From: Protula sp. h YS-2021
Lineage: Eukaryota > Annelida > Polychaeta > Sabellida > Serpulidae
Length of the DNA: 64,000 nucleotides
Direction of reading: 5' to 3'
Assembly: GCA_949752745.1 (NCBI GenBank)
Contig: OX457025.1
Coordinates: forward strand, 52,349,098-52,413,097
Shown: positions 21,676-33,068 of the stretch, piece by piece
Numbering within the stretch: position 1 is the stretch's first letter
Layout: each line of letters starts with the position of its first letter
Made by a program: the position numbers and the translations under genes
The notes under the pieces: generated by a model
What the model was told of the DNA's origin: nothing
The model's database searches: none
What the model saw: only the letters and a program-made list of their open reading frames with translations

Positions 21676-22740
21676 TATGGTGGTATATTTGTACAAAAAA
21701 TCAAAATGTACATGTTTATGGAATGCCATTTTAACATTTAATGCTTATTTTTTACATCAAAATATATTTAGAGATATCAATAAATCAATTTAGATCTCAT
21801 AGATTTATATTTTGCTATCAATAATTGAATTTTAGATGGCAAAAATTTATTTTTGAGATCAAAAAATTAATTTTACAAACCTAAAAAATCCTACGGGAGA
21901 CACACATTCACATAAAATACAACGAATCGTCAATTAAATTTTGGAGATGAAAATTTGAATTACTGAGATCAATAATAACAACACAATTTTTGATCTCAAG
22001 AATTGCTTCTTTTTTGTACAGTAAAAAATTAAAATAATGATTCTGTATACAAGGACAACCATTATTTATTTACAGATGTGCGTTTCTGAATTTTTTATTT
22101 TAAAAAATAGACTGATATTTTGATATCAAGAATCAGTTTTTGAGATCCAAAAATCGTTTGCAGATTTCAAAATACAAATTAAAAATGTATCAGTCTGAAA
22201 TGATGATATCTGAAATAAATTCTTGATATCAATATATAGAAAATCAATTAGTGAGCTCAAAATTAATCTTTTCCTCTCAAATATTTCATTTTTGCTATCA
22301 AGAATTGAATTTTTGATCTCAAAAAAATCTCAAAAAATCAATTTTAGATATCTTTAAATCATTTTTTATATCAATTAATATTTCTTGATATCTCTAAATA
22401 TTTATTGATATCAAAAATTATTTTTTGAGATCAAGAAGACATTTAGAGATATCAAGAATACAATTACAGATAGCAAAAATGAATTCTTGATATCAAAATA
22501 TGGATTTATTGAGATCAAAAAATCCATTTTTGAGATCAAAAATTAATTCTTGATATCAAAAATACACTAATAAATGTGAAAACGGCATTCCATACATGTT
22601 GTATATTTTATTTTTCTCGCGTTCATTTGAATGGCCACGCAGCAATTTCTTTAGTCGCGCAACATTTATATTTCATGTGTTATTTCACTATTTACTTCGC
22701 GCTTTTTAATTGCGACATACCAGACTGAAGTGTCAGTATA
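21676..22740 (+). mobile_element. Family B element, interrupted by family A copy 2
   Basis: Begins with TATGGTGGTATATTTGTACA. After the family A insertion it continues with TTCTCGCGTTCATTTGAATGG and TCGCGCAACATTTATATTTC, as in the uninterrupted copy at 23465. The distal end is lost near 22740. Confidence 0.7.
21717..22594 (-). mobile_element. Family A element, copy 2 (inverted relative to copy 1)
   Basis: Ends TATGGAATGCCATTTTAACA and complement, flanked by CATGTT (21711-21716 and 22595-22600). It lies in reverse orientation to copy 1, about 4.6 kb away. The interior again shows closely spaced GATATC/GAGATC motifs in A/T tracts. It sits inside a family B element whose uninterrupted copy at 23465-23868 serves as an empty-site comparison. 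Confidence 0.85.
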
Positions 22741-23158
22741 ATTTTAAATGGAACTCGCAGAGAGTATGCGGGAGTGTGACGTTTATGATTCATTTATTCC
22801 AGACTAGTGTTAATTGAAAAATAAATACTACACAGCGGAACGTATTACCTAGATTTCCACTAAAACTTTTTTGAACGAGTAAAGGAACTAAAACTCTTAT
22901 GGCATAAAAAAAGAGAAACTGGGATCTCATTAAAAAAATGAAACACCAAACGTTCGGAGGAAGTAATGAGGCCACACTGGACCAAAGCTAGATGTTAGAA
23001 TAAAAGCCTTTCTTCAGACGCTGTGAAGACCTCAGGAAAGGTTTCACAGACGTTGTAAAAGAACACTGTGTGAAGGTTTGAAGGAAAGTAGCATGAAGAC
23101 AGCTCATGTCGGGTTTCTTCTTGTCTCTGCGTTGTGTACAAGGCCCATATGAAACGCG

Positions 23159-23179
23159 GTGGGGGGGGGGGGGGGGGGA
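23159..23179. repeat. Poly-G tract
   Basis: A run of about 19-20 G. Other G/C runs occur at about 35440-35456, 45841-45857, 46790-46800 and 62529-62548. Confidence 0.9.
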
Positions 23180-23309
23180 TGTAAACGCTTTATGAATATC
23201 GTCAGAGAACACTGTATAGACGGTTCAATACAAGTGACACGTGAAACCGCCACATTTTTGTCATACCCGGAACTCAAATCACTCAATGATTATAAACATT
23301 TGTTGCAGC

Positions 23310-23456
23310 TGTAAATAAAAAGCTGGGAGGTGTTTACCAAATCTGGCTGTTAACAAAACAAAAAGTTAACAAAATTAACTGTCACATGGTTCAGCATCTC
23401 GTATTTTTGTAATGCAAATGGACTTGAAAGTGACGAGTTTGATTGATGCCAGGCGC
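23310..23456 (+). repeat. Dispersed repeat related to 37425-37545
   Basis: Shares CAAATCTG-CTGT, AGTTAACAAAA, CATGG..CAG.ATC and GAAAGTGACG blocks with the 37.4-kb copy. Function unknown. Confidence 0.5.
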
Positions 23457-23464
23457 TGCGTTTC

Positions 23465-23868
23465 TATGGCGGTATATTTGTACAAAAAATCAAAACGTAC
23501 ATGTATATTTTATTTTTTTCTCGCGTTCATGTGACTGGCCTCGAGGCAATTTTCTTAGCCGCACAACGTTTATATTTCATATTTTACTTGACTATTTATT
23601 TCACGCACTTAAATTTCGCCATAATTTTGTCGCGTACCATAATTAAACGTCTTGTGTTTTAAAGAACGTTTGTTTTAAATTGCGTTTTATCACATTTTAT
23701 TAAATAATAAAAATCACGTGCAGAAATTAATCTTGGATAACATAAAAAGTGGTATTCGAAAGAATTGAATATTTTCTCGCCTATAAATTATGCATAAATA
23801 CCACAGCGATCAAAACTAGATGTTGGAGTGCGATCGCCATGAAATTTTTGTGCAAATATACCGCCATA
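23465..23868 (+). mobile_element. Family B element, complete copy
   Basis: A 404-bp element with inverted ends TATGGCGGTATATTTG and CAAATATACCGCCATA. It is flanked by the 6-bp duplication CGTTTC (23459-23464, 23869-23874). It has no ORF. Ends starting TATGG and a 6-bp duplication are shared with family A, although the interiors are unrelated. Confidence 0.88.
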
Positions 23869-23874
23869 CGTTTC

Positions 23875-24249
23875 GGTTGCGACCAAAAGCAGCGTCGAGA
23901 TAATGTTTCTTTCCCACCGTGGTATTCAACGTGCTATCAAAGACAACATGCAAGCGTTGAGCTGTCTGACGACAAGTTAACACAATGAACTTGTTATTTG
24001 TGTGTGTGCGAAGCGTGTGTGTGTATGTGTGTCTGTATGCTCACGGACATTAGCATCTCACTTAATATTCATCTGTTGTTTTATCACTTAAATGACTTAC
24101 TAATATACAGGAGATAGGCGCCGTGGGAGATGATGAAACATGGACGATAATTGGGGTTAATGCACAAATTCGTTCGACAAATTCATGACATTCATCGGAG
24201 TCATTGAACATCGAAATGATGTTTTCTGCAGAAGCACAGCACACCCCAC
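23875..24249. other. Nothing recognised except TG-rich patch
   Basis: A GTGTGTGT-rich patch lies at 23999-24040; otherwise featureless. Confidence 0.5.
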
Positions 24250-26195
24250 TAGCACACCACACACATGCACGAGATCGCACATCACACACATGCGCGAGAT
24301 CACAGACCACACACATGCATGAGATCGCACATCACACACATGCACGAGATCGGATATCATACATATGCATGAGATCGCACACCACACACATGCATGAGAT
24401 CGCACACCACACACATGCACGAGATCGCACACCACACACATGCATGAGATCGCACACCACACACATGCACGAGATCTTACACCACACACATGCACGAGAT
24501 CGCACATCACACACATGCACGAGATCGCACATCACACACATGCATGAGATCGCACACCACACACATGCACGAGATCGCACATCACACACATGCATGAGAT
24601 CGCACTCCACACACATGCACGAGATCGCACATCACACATATGCATGAGATCGCACACCTTACACATGCACAAGATCGTACACCACACACATGCACGAGAT
24701 CTTACACCACACACATGCATGAGATCGCACTCCACACACATGCACGAGATCGCACATCACACACATGCACGAGATCGCACACCACACACATGCACGAGAT
24801 CGCACATCACACATATGCATGAGATCGCACACCACACACATGCACAAGATCGTACGCCACACACATGCACGAGATCGCACACCACACACATGCATGAGAT
24901 CGCACTCCACACACATGCACGAGATCGCACATCACACACATGCACGAGATCGCACATCACACATATGCATGAGATCGCACACCACACACATGCACAAGAT
25001 CGTACACCACACACATGCAACAGATCGCACACCACACACATGCATGAGATTGCACACCACACACATGCACGAGATCGCACATCATACACATGCATGAAAT
25101 CGCACACCACACACATGCACGAGATCGCACATCACACACATGCATGAGATCGCACACCACACACATGCACGAGATCGCACATCACACACATGCATGAGAT
25201 CGCACACCTCACACATGCACGAGATCGCACACCACAAACATGCACGAGATCGCACACCACACACATGCAAGAGATCGCACACCACACACATGCATGAGAT
25301 CGCACTCCACACCCATGCACGAGATCGCACATCACACACATGCACGAGATCGCCTCACACACATGCACGAGATCGCACATCACACACATGCACGAGATCG
25401 CACACCACACACATGCAAGAGATCGCACACCACACACATGCACAAAATCGTACACCACACACATGCAGGAGATCGCACATCACACACATGCATGAGATCG
25501 CACACCACACACATGCACAAGATCGCACACCACACACATGCATGAGATCGCACATCACACATATGCATGAGATCGCACACCACACACATGCACAAGATCG
25601 TACACCACACACATGCACGAGATCGCACACCACACACATGCACGAGATCGCACACCACACACATGCATGAGATCGCACTCCACACACATGCACGAGATCG
25701 CACATCACACACATGCACGAGATCGCACATCACACACATGCACGAGATCGCACTCCACACACATGCACGAGATCGCACATCACACATATGCATGAGATCG
25801 CACACCACACACATGCACAAGATCGTACACCACACACATGCACGAGATCTTACACCACACACATGCAAGAGATCGCACACCACACATATGCATGAGATTG
25901 CACACCACACACATGCACGAGATCGCACATCATACACATGCATGAGATCGCACACCATACACATGCACGAGATCGCACATCACACACATGCATGAGATCG
26001 CACACCACACACATGCACGAGATCGCACATCACACACATGCATGAGATCGCACACCACACACATGCACAAAATCGTACACCACACACATGCAGGAGATCG
26101 CACATCACACACATGCATGAGATCGCACACCACACACATGCACAAGATCGCACATCACACACATGCACGAGATCGCGCATCACACACATGCACGA
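24250..26195. repeat. 25-bp satellite array, about 78 units
   Basis: The unit is close to CACGAGATCGCACACCACAC plus ACATG. Variants alternate at a few sites (CACGAG/CATGAG/CACAAG, CACACC/CACATC, ACATG/ATATG). Because 25 is not a multiple of three, the array is open in all frames of both strands and produces long His/Thr-rich or Cys/Val-rich ORFs with a 25-residue period. I regard these as artefacts. A shortened unit is at about 25350. Pairs of variant units recur at spacings that are multiples of 25, indicating higher-order duplication. Confidence 0.97.
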
Positions 26196-26677
26196 GTTTC
26201 GTTAAAAGGGTTGGGGGAGGGGTAATTGTAATTCAGTAGTCAGTGGATTCTTTTGGAGGTGCACGTTTGGTTACAAAGGGGTATTACTTCATAGCAGGTC
26301 GCATTTAGGGCTCGTTTTAAAAATTCATGGACATGGATGGAAAGCAATTTTGACGGGACTTATTATTTTACACTTTACTTATGTCTTGAGGGGGTAGTTC
26401 CATTGCATATGGCATTTGAGGTCCTTGTAAATTTGGGCCTCAATATCATGGGTTTGTCTCATCGGACTAGTCTGCTAGCCAAGCAGCTTAAGGTTTGATG
26501 TGAAGTATGCCACAAAACAATCCCACATTTATTCACCTGGATGCATTTTAATTCTGAAGGGAAAATACAAATAAACTCGGTCAATCAAATGAGTTTTCCT
26601 CACTTGCGAAAAGAGCGGTTACAGATATTTAATTAAGTGATTCCTAAATTGTTCGTTAGAGATACTTAAAATTAATC
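26196..26677. other. Nothing recognised
   Basis: Short non-coding gap between the satellite and the DIRS element. Confidence 0.5.
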
Positions 26678-26874
26678 TTTTACTTCGCAAAAGCTTTGAA
26701 TTCGCTTATCTCCACTTTTAATGGGTTCCCTTCCAGTAATATTTACCACGCAATATAAAAAAGAACTTTTTGAGGTACTGTTCAAGATACTCTAACCCTT
26801 CCATCCATCCTCCGGCCAATCAGAATGCCCGAGACGTCGTCTGCTAGTCTCGTATAAACGACATTCCCTTTTTG
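26678..26874. repeat. Left inverted terminal repeat of DIRS-1
   Basis: The inner part, from about 26720 to 26874, is inverted at 34335-34500 (for example GACATTCCCTTTTT against AAAAAGGGAATGTC). The outermost 40 or so bases (TTTTACTTCGCAAAAGC) are unique to this end and are complemented only in the internal region at 34157-34205. Confidence 0.9.
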
Positions 26875-27747
26875 CGTGGCGTCTGTACAACACGCCATTC
26901 TGTGTGCTGCCGGTTTTTTGCAGCAAGGGAACTGGTTTAAGGTGCGAATTGCTTCATTTTTTACTTAATTCACTGCCTAATGGATTATTTTATCTATCTT
27001 TGTGCGTTGGGATAAATTTATGGAGCCGAAGTGTGTTAATTCGACATCTTACTCTTCGGTCTGATTAGGTTGAGTTTGCACGATCACGGAGACACTTTCC
27101 TAGTCCCGAGAAGTGCGCCTCTTTCTCCACTTTCTTTCAGATCGAGGAACTTACCAGTTCCACCTCAGTTCGTCTAGGAGTAGGATCTTTTCAGGCTGCT
27201 GGACCTGATCAGACTCCAAGCTTTACCAGCCAGCTGTGTCATCGCGGAAATGGCCAGTTTTGCTTAAGCTTTACTCCATGGGTCGCTTCTCAGTCTTCGT
27301 AGAGCAGGTTCTGCAAGTCTGACAGCGTTCTCCGACGAAAAGAGACGTTTTCTGTGACGTCTGAGGGTCATTTTCTTTGCCAGGACCGTTTTCCAATTGT
27401 GGTCATACGGTCACGGGTGTGAGAAGACCATCCTGGTCCAACGGGATTCACAAACCCGTTACGGTCCGATGGTCCCAGGTGCATCTGAGGCAAGAGAGAT
27501 CCATATCCGACACGGGTAGTGCCATTACGGTCCAGCCCGTTACGGCCCGGGAACGCTACCGTTCCGGGAAGCATCTCTTTTCGTCTTTTCCTTAGACCCA
27601 GCGAGTTATTGCGGTGTTTAAGCAATTGTAAACACAGCTTGGAGGGTTAAAGCTTGCAGTTGAGGCAAAGCACTGAGAAATGTAGTATTGTGCGTTATTT
27701 TATACTACATATTCTCACCGTTGTTTTTCTCTGCTTGCATTTCAGAT

Positions 27748-29984
27748 ATGACAGAGGCCAGTCTACTTTCTCCACCGTTACTGCCTCAGTGTATCCATCC
27801 TCCAACTGCGTGTAACCCCCACTCCATCTGCGACCGCTGTAGACGGAATAGTGGAATACCTCTGTGCGAGCCAGACAGCCCGTGCGGCGAGTGCCTACAT
27901 CTCACTCCAGAGGATTGGAAAGTCCTATTACGGAATAGGACCAAGAACGAGCGCAGGAGGGATAAGCGCAAATTCCTTTCGTCAGCTTCGTTTGTTACTC
28001 GTGAATTTATTCAGGATACCATGAAAAAGGCTAGCTCCGTTATTCTGGGCCAGGTCTCCACCCCCGTACACGTAGACACTGGTGCAGAATCGGAATCCGC
28101 TACGCCAGTTAAGAGACATAAAAAATCCAAGAGTAAAGGACGTGCATTTTCTGAGACTGTAGCAGAATTGGACATCCCGGAAGGGCAAGAACGGGATCGT
28201 CTCCGCGAGGCATGGGCCTCACCTCCTAGAGTGAAACCCAGTGGCAGTCCAGGAGGGGCGTTTAAGTCCCCGTCTGAGGAACAAGTGACTTTAACGCATA
28301 AGGATACGGGAACAGTGCTTTCGGCGGTTACAGGCCAGTTAGGCATTCCCCCGCGAGAGGACTTATCCCCCCTCCTCAGCTACAGCGTCTCCCGAGTGAA
28401 TTTTCAGCGTTCTTGTCTATGCAATCGCAACTGCAAAAGCAACTTTTGGATTTACAGAATCAAGTTCAGAAGCAGGAGAGTCTGCTTAGTCAAAGACAAA
28501 AGCCTAAACCATCAGCTACGGTCTCTCGTCCTCCTCCGGAGATTCAGTCAGTGGCAGCGATGTCGGGCTCGCCTGTACCTCACCTCCCGCTGGACTCTAA
28601 CGTGGATATTCCCGAAACGGTCACCATCAGCGAGGAGGATTCCGTGGGCGTGCCCCTTTCGGGCCAAGTCTCTACATTGCTGGAAGATGACGAGGAAATC
28701 GGGCCGATGGAAAGTTCTCCCCTAGCAGCAGTCCCAAGCAACAGGGAGAAAGAAATTTACACCCCAGTAGGGGAACCCCACATGTCACATTTTCCACAAT
28801 CCCAACTCCCAGAAGCAGCATCTGATGAACAGGAGTCGGAGGTGGAAGACGGGGAAGAAGAATCCGAGGGTACGTCAGTACATTCCCGTTGTCATTTACC
28901 GTTACGGGCAGTGGAGCAGGTGCGTTCTCCCGGCCAAGGGCATCGACTTTGGAGAGATCCAGCGGCAGCGGGCAGACGGCCCATCCGCACTCCCTCTCCA
29001 CCAGACCTTGCCCCATCGGTCGAGGACGCGGCCCCCTCGAGTTCTGCTTCTACGATTGCACCAGAAGATGTGCCGTTCAGGGATGCCATTCAAGAGATAG
29101 CCCGCTTAGCAGAGGTCTCCTGTGGCTCCCCAAATTTAGATAAGGAGGATCCGCCCATTCGTATGACATCTCAGGCCGCTCCACCACAACAGGACTCTTT
29201 TATCGCACTAGCCACCAGCGAGGGCATTGCTCATGCTGTCACGGTCCGCGCGAAAGAGTTCAAGAAGATGGACGCCGGTGAGGGTCGCACACTGTCGCGT
29301 TTCCATTTATCTAAACATTGCCTAGTACGACCAGGCCCATATCGGTCAGCGGATGAAAAAATTCCCCTAGAGGCACTGGAACAGCCCGTGAAGCGTACAG
29401 TCTGGATGCCCACAGTGCGTAGTGACTCAGACATTCCATTAGTGGAGAAAGACGCCAAGACCATCGAGGCATCTTCTCGCCACATCCTGAACATTATGTC
29501 ATTTCAAGATCATGCACTTAAAGCACTAAAGTCGCGTTGGGAAGAACTTCGCCTTAGTGATCCCGTGTCTGCTAAATTGATGGAATGCCTGGCCTTAGCT
29601 ACCCGAGACGTGGTCAAACTTTCCACTTTTTTGATGACGTCAATGGTCTACCTACGTCGAGATGCCTTTCTCCAGCACTGCTGGTCTAGTGTCAAAGATT
29701 TACGGGATCTGCGTCATGCCTCTATCCTGGAGGAACGAGAGCTATTTCCTCCCGCCGAGATAGAGAGGGTGAACCAGGAAAGTCGTTCGCTTTCGCAAGA
29801 TTATGCCCTGATGTCCAGGATGTCTCGCTCCTCCTTCAAACGTCCACTGAAGAGGAAGAGACCACAACAGTCCTCTCCGGCACAGTCTAAGCCGAGTGCG
29901 CAGCCACAACAACCCCCTGTCAAGAAACCGAAACCCAGCCCCGGCAGCAAGACAGAGGGTCCGGCTCCACAGTCGTTCAGGTAG
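27748..29984 (+). pseudogene. DIRS-1 gag-like ORF1, one frameshift
   Basis: Starts at ATG 27748. A pyrimidine-rich stretch and CAG lie directly upstream, so the start may follow a splice acceptor. The N-terminus has a Cys cluster (CDRCRRNSG, then CEPDSPCGECLHLTPEDW), a putative zinc-binding module of DIRS ORF1 proteins. The frame is lost in a C-run near 28364-28372 and continues one frame over (SEFSAFLSMQSQLQKQ), open to 29984. The middle is acidic and Ser/Pro-rich. The C-terminus is basic (FKRPLKRKRPQQ), suiting nucleic-acid binding. The frameshift is probably an indel; I see no canonical slippery site. The last 88 bases overlap pol. Confidence 0.8.
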
Positions 29985-32010
29985 CAACAAATCAAAGTAC
30001 CGTCACGAGATTCCCTCATCTCCTGGCGATACTTTAGCAAACTTAAGAGACTTGGAAAATTTACTTTCCTTAAACGCCTCCTTGCCCGTAGGAGGAAGAC
30101 TAGGAAAGTTTTGGCAGCAATGGGCAGAAATGGGGGCGTCTCGAAGGGTAGTACGTTGGTTAAAGAGAGGTTACTCCCTACCTTTCAAACGAGACCGGAA
30201 CGGGCTCAGGTGCCCTATTCCCCTAACCGCCCATGCGCCAAGACAACTAGTCACCTCTTACGCCAAGGGGTCAGAAAAAGACCGAGCTCTCCAAGAAATG
30301 CTATTGAGCTTGTCTCAAAAACAGGCGATAGAGGAAATGCCAGAAAATCAAATGGGCTTTTTCAGCAGGGTTTTTCTGGTTCCCAAGAAATCCGGAGGGT
30401 GGAGGCTAGTAATCGACCTCTCCCCCATAAACGGTTATCTCCGAGTGATCACCTTTCAGATGGACACGGCCCAGGTGATAAAAGGGTCATTACGGGAAGG
30501 GATGTGGGGTACCTCCATAGATCTCTCCGATGCTTACCTCCATATTCCTCTTCATCGGTCGGCAAGAAAATTCCTAGCCTTTCAAGTAGGGAAAAGACGA
30601 TTTTGGTTTCTGGCACTTCCCTTCGGTCTGGCTACGGCCCCGTACGTTTTCTCCAAGGTCATGAGAGTACTGAAAACATGGGCACGTCTAGAAGGGATGT
30701 TAGTCTTTCAGTATCTGGACGACTGGTTTCTGGCGAATCAAGACAGGCAAGTAACCGAGAATCATACAATGTCTTTAGTTCGCAAGGCACTAGAGGTAGG
30801 TCTAGTAGTAAACCTAGCCAAGTCCGAACTAACCCCCAAACAGTCCATTACCTTTCTAGGGGAGTTATGGGATCTGGCAATAGCAAAGGCGTTCCCTACG
30901 CCAGAACGCCGCCAGAGAATTGCAGATGCCATAAAAGGTATTTCCCCAGGAAAGAAGGTGAGATTACAGGCCATGGAATCTCTCCTTGGCCTGTTAGTGG
31001 CAACAGAGAAGACAGTTCCCCTGGGCCGTCTCCATTACAGGCCATTTCAAAGCCAGGTAAGATGGGCGTTGCATCAGGGTCGTTCACCCGCAGCAAAGAT
31101 GCAAGTTTCACAGGTAACCCTACAAGCCCTACAGTGGTGGTGCGACGTTCTAATTATGTCCGAAGGAATGCCATTTCAGCCCCCCACCCCGGAGATAGAG
31201 ATTCAGACCGATGCGTCCCATTCGGGGTGGGGAATTTATTGGAATGGTCAGGTATGGAAGGGCAAATGGCCGCCCTCGCTTCAGTCCTACCACATAAACT
31301 GGCTGGAGCTTCGGGTAGTCTGGATTTCCCTAGCCAAACTGACCAACCAACTCAGAAACAAGGCAGTCCTCTTTCGGTTAGACAATTCCACAGCCATAGC
31401 TTACCTCAACAAGCAGGGGGGTACCAAATCACGGTCCCTGTCCAAACTTGCGTTTTAAATTCTTACAAAGGCCAGGGAGGAACAGATGACCGTTTTCGCC
31501 CGTCACCTGGCCGGGAAATTAAATGTCCTAGCGGACTTAGCTTCCAGACAGGGTCAAGTTATCAACACCGAGTGGTGCCTATCCCCTCGGTCCTTTCAGT
31601 GGGCGACACACCAATCTCCATGGGGTGCCCCGACTCTGGATCTGTTTGCAAACGCTATGACCACCCAACTTCCCCGGTACGTGTCTCCTTGCCCGGACCC
31701 AGCAGCTTGGGCAGTAGACGCCCTCAATTGTCAGTGGCCACGGGACGAGGTACTGTATGCCTTTCCCCCACAAGCGATCTTAGGGCAAGTCTTGCAGAGA
31801 GTAATCGAGTTGAAACCACCGTTCCTATTACTCATTGCACCATGGACACCGGAAGCCCCATGGTTCGCCCTCCTACTCCATTGCAAGGTAGTAAGGTCGA
31901 TACCGATCCCATGCCACAACGAGTTGCTATCACAACCCCATTGGCATCACTTCCACCCCTCCCCTCGCTTACTGAACCTCCACCTATGGTGTCTGACCAG
32001 ACCTTTCTGA
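29896..32010 (+). pseudogene. DIRS-1 pol: reverse transcriptase, RNase H, Dam-like methyltransferase
   Basis: The first 520 residues contain the RT: PVGGRLGKFWQQW near residue 64, VPKKSGGWRLVIDL, SIDLSDAYLHIPLH (Asp 209), LPFGLATAPYVFSKV and FQYLDDWFL (catalytic pair 275-276). RNase H follows, with IQTDASHSGWGIYW (about 436-449), NWLELRVVW and FRLDNSTAIAYLN. A TAA at 31456-31458 breaks the frame, which resumes with GKLNVLADLASRQ and then a block PTLDLFAN...SPCPDP.AWAVDAL..W...VLYAFPP. That block corresponds to the Dam-like methyltransferase region of DIRS elements. The frame ends at 32010, overlapping the recombinase ORF. Apart from the single stop, the catalytic residues look intact. Confidence 0.9.
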
Positions 32011-33068
32011 AAAACAAGGGTTTTTCTAAGCAGGTGAGAGAGAAAATAGTAAACAGTCACAAGGGCTCGACGGCCAAAGTTTACAGGTCGCAGTGGAATA
32101 AATTTGCCGCTTGGTGTAGCACTTCTAAGCTAGATCCGTTTCAGGCTAGCCCAGCAGTGGTAGCGGATTTCCTCGATCACCTTTTCACGGAGGTGAAATT
32201 AAAGGTAGGTTCCATCGAGGGCTATAGGGCCGCTATAGGGTCAAGACTCAAAGCGTCTACAGGCTACGACCCGGGCGAAGATACATCCCTATCACAGCTA
32301 GTAAGACATTTTAAAGTAAACTCCCCACCCTGCCCATCCAACATAGCGCAGTGGGATTTATCGTTAGTCTTACAGTATCTTCAGCGCCCAGATGTTTTTA
32401 GTAAGGACGTGATTTCAGCAAAAAACGCAACGTTAAGATTCACGTTTTTATTGGCTTTAGCTTCGGGCAAAAGAAGAGGCGAAATCCATGCCCTGGACAG
32501 AAAGGTAAATAAAGATAAGGGTACATGGGAGAAGGTCACCCTAGTCCCTAGAGCAGGATTCATGGGAAAAACCCACATCATGACCCAAGGGATGGGAACG
32601 TTCGATCACATTACTCTCCCATCCCTACCAGATGACCCCGACTCAGACGGTCTGGTCTCTTTGTGTCCCGTCAAAGCGCTGCAACAGTATTTAGAAATGT
32701 CAGAGGCCTACAGATAAAAAGATCAGAAGGCTCTCGTCATTTCTTTTATGCCGAAATTTAGCAAAGATCTGTCGAAACAGTCGATCTCAAATTATATTAA
32801 AGGGATCATTTTGGCAGCCTATGACGATGCACAAATCGACCCTAACCCGTTAGGGGAATCGAACATCAAAGCCCGTCAGGTAAGGCAAGTAGCCAATTCC
32901 CTCAGGGCGGTACGTAACGTGTCCCTTTCGGATATATTAAAAACAGGTTGTTGGGTTTCCCCCAACTCGTTTGTTAAATACTATCTGAAAGATTTTTCTC
33001 AAGATGAATTGTCTGGCTTATATTCATTAGGACCGTTCGTGGCTTCAGAAACGACCATTACAGGCTGA
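31986..33068 (+). pseudogene. DIRS-1 tyrosine recombinase
   Basis: It likely begins at ATG 31986; the same frame is open far upstream but only as a shadow of pol. The N-terminal SAM-like region reads STAKVYRSQWNKFAAWC. Box I is LASGKRRGEIHAL with the catalytic Arg. A TAA at 32715-32717 interrupts the frame, which resumes with SISNYIKGIILAAYDDA. Box II reads ARQVRQVANSL, where family members have A-H-x-V-R, so the catalytic His appears replaced by Arg. The ILKTGCWVSPNSFVKYYL segment carries the nucleophile Tyr. In a live element this enzyme integrates the circular DNA copy. Confidence 0.87.

Noticed and set aside
24250..26195. CRISPR-like direct repeats
   Set aside because: The units are contiguous with no unique spacers, in a eukaryotic context.
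24204..26239. Long His/Thr-rich (plus) and Cys/Val-rich (minus) ORFs of up to 194 codons
   Set aside because: They are read-through of a 25-bp satellite that happens to lack stops in every frame.
28364..28372. Programmed -1 frameshift in DIRS-1 gag
   Set aside because: The C-run does not fit the canonical slippery heptamer in the required frame; a simple indel is likelier.
30111..31985. Long plus-strand ORF overlapping DIRS-1 RT in another frame
   Set aside because: It is a shadow of the RT/RNase H frame; only its distal part (the recombinase) is real.
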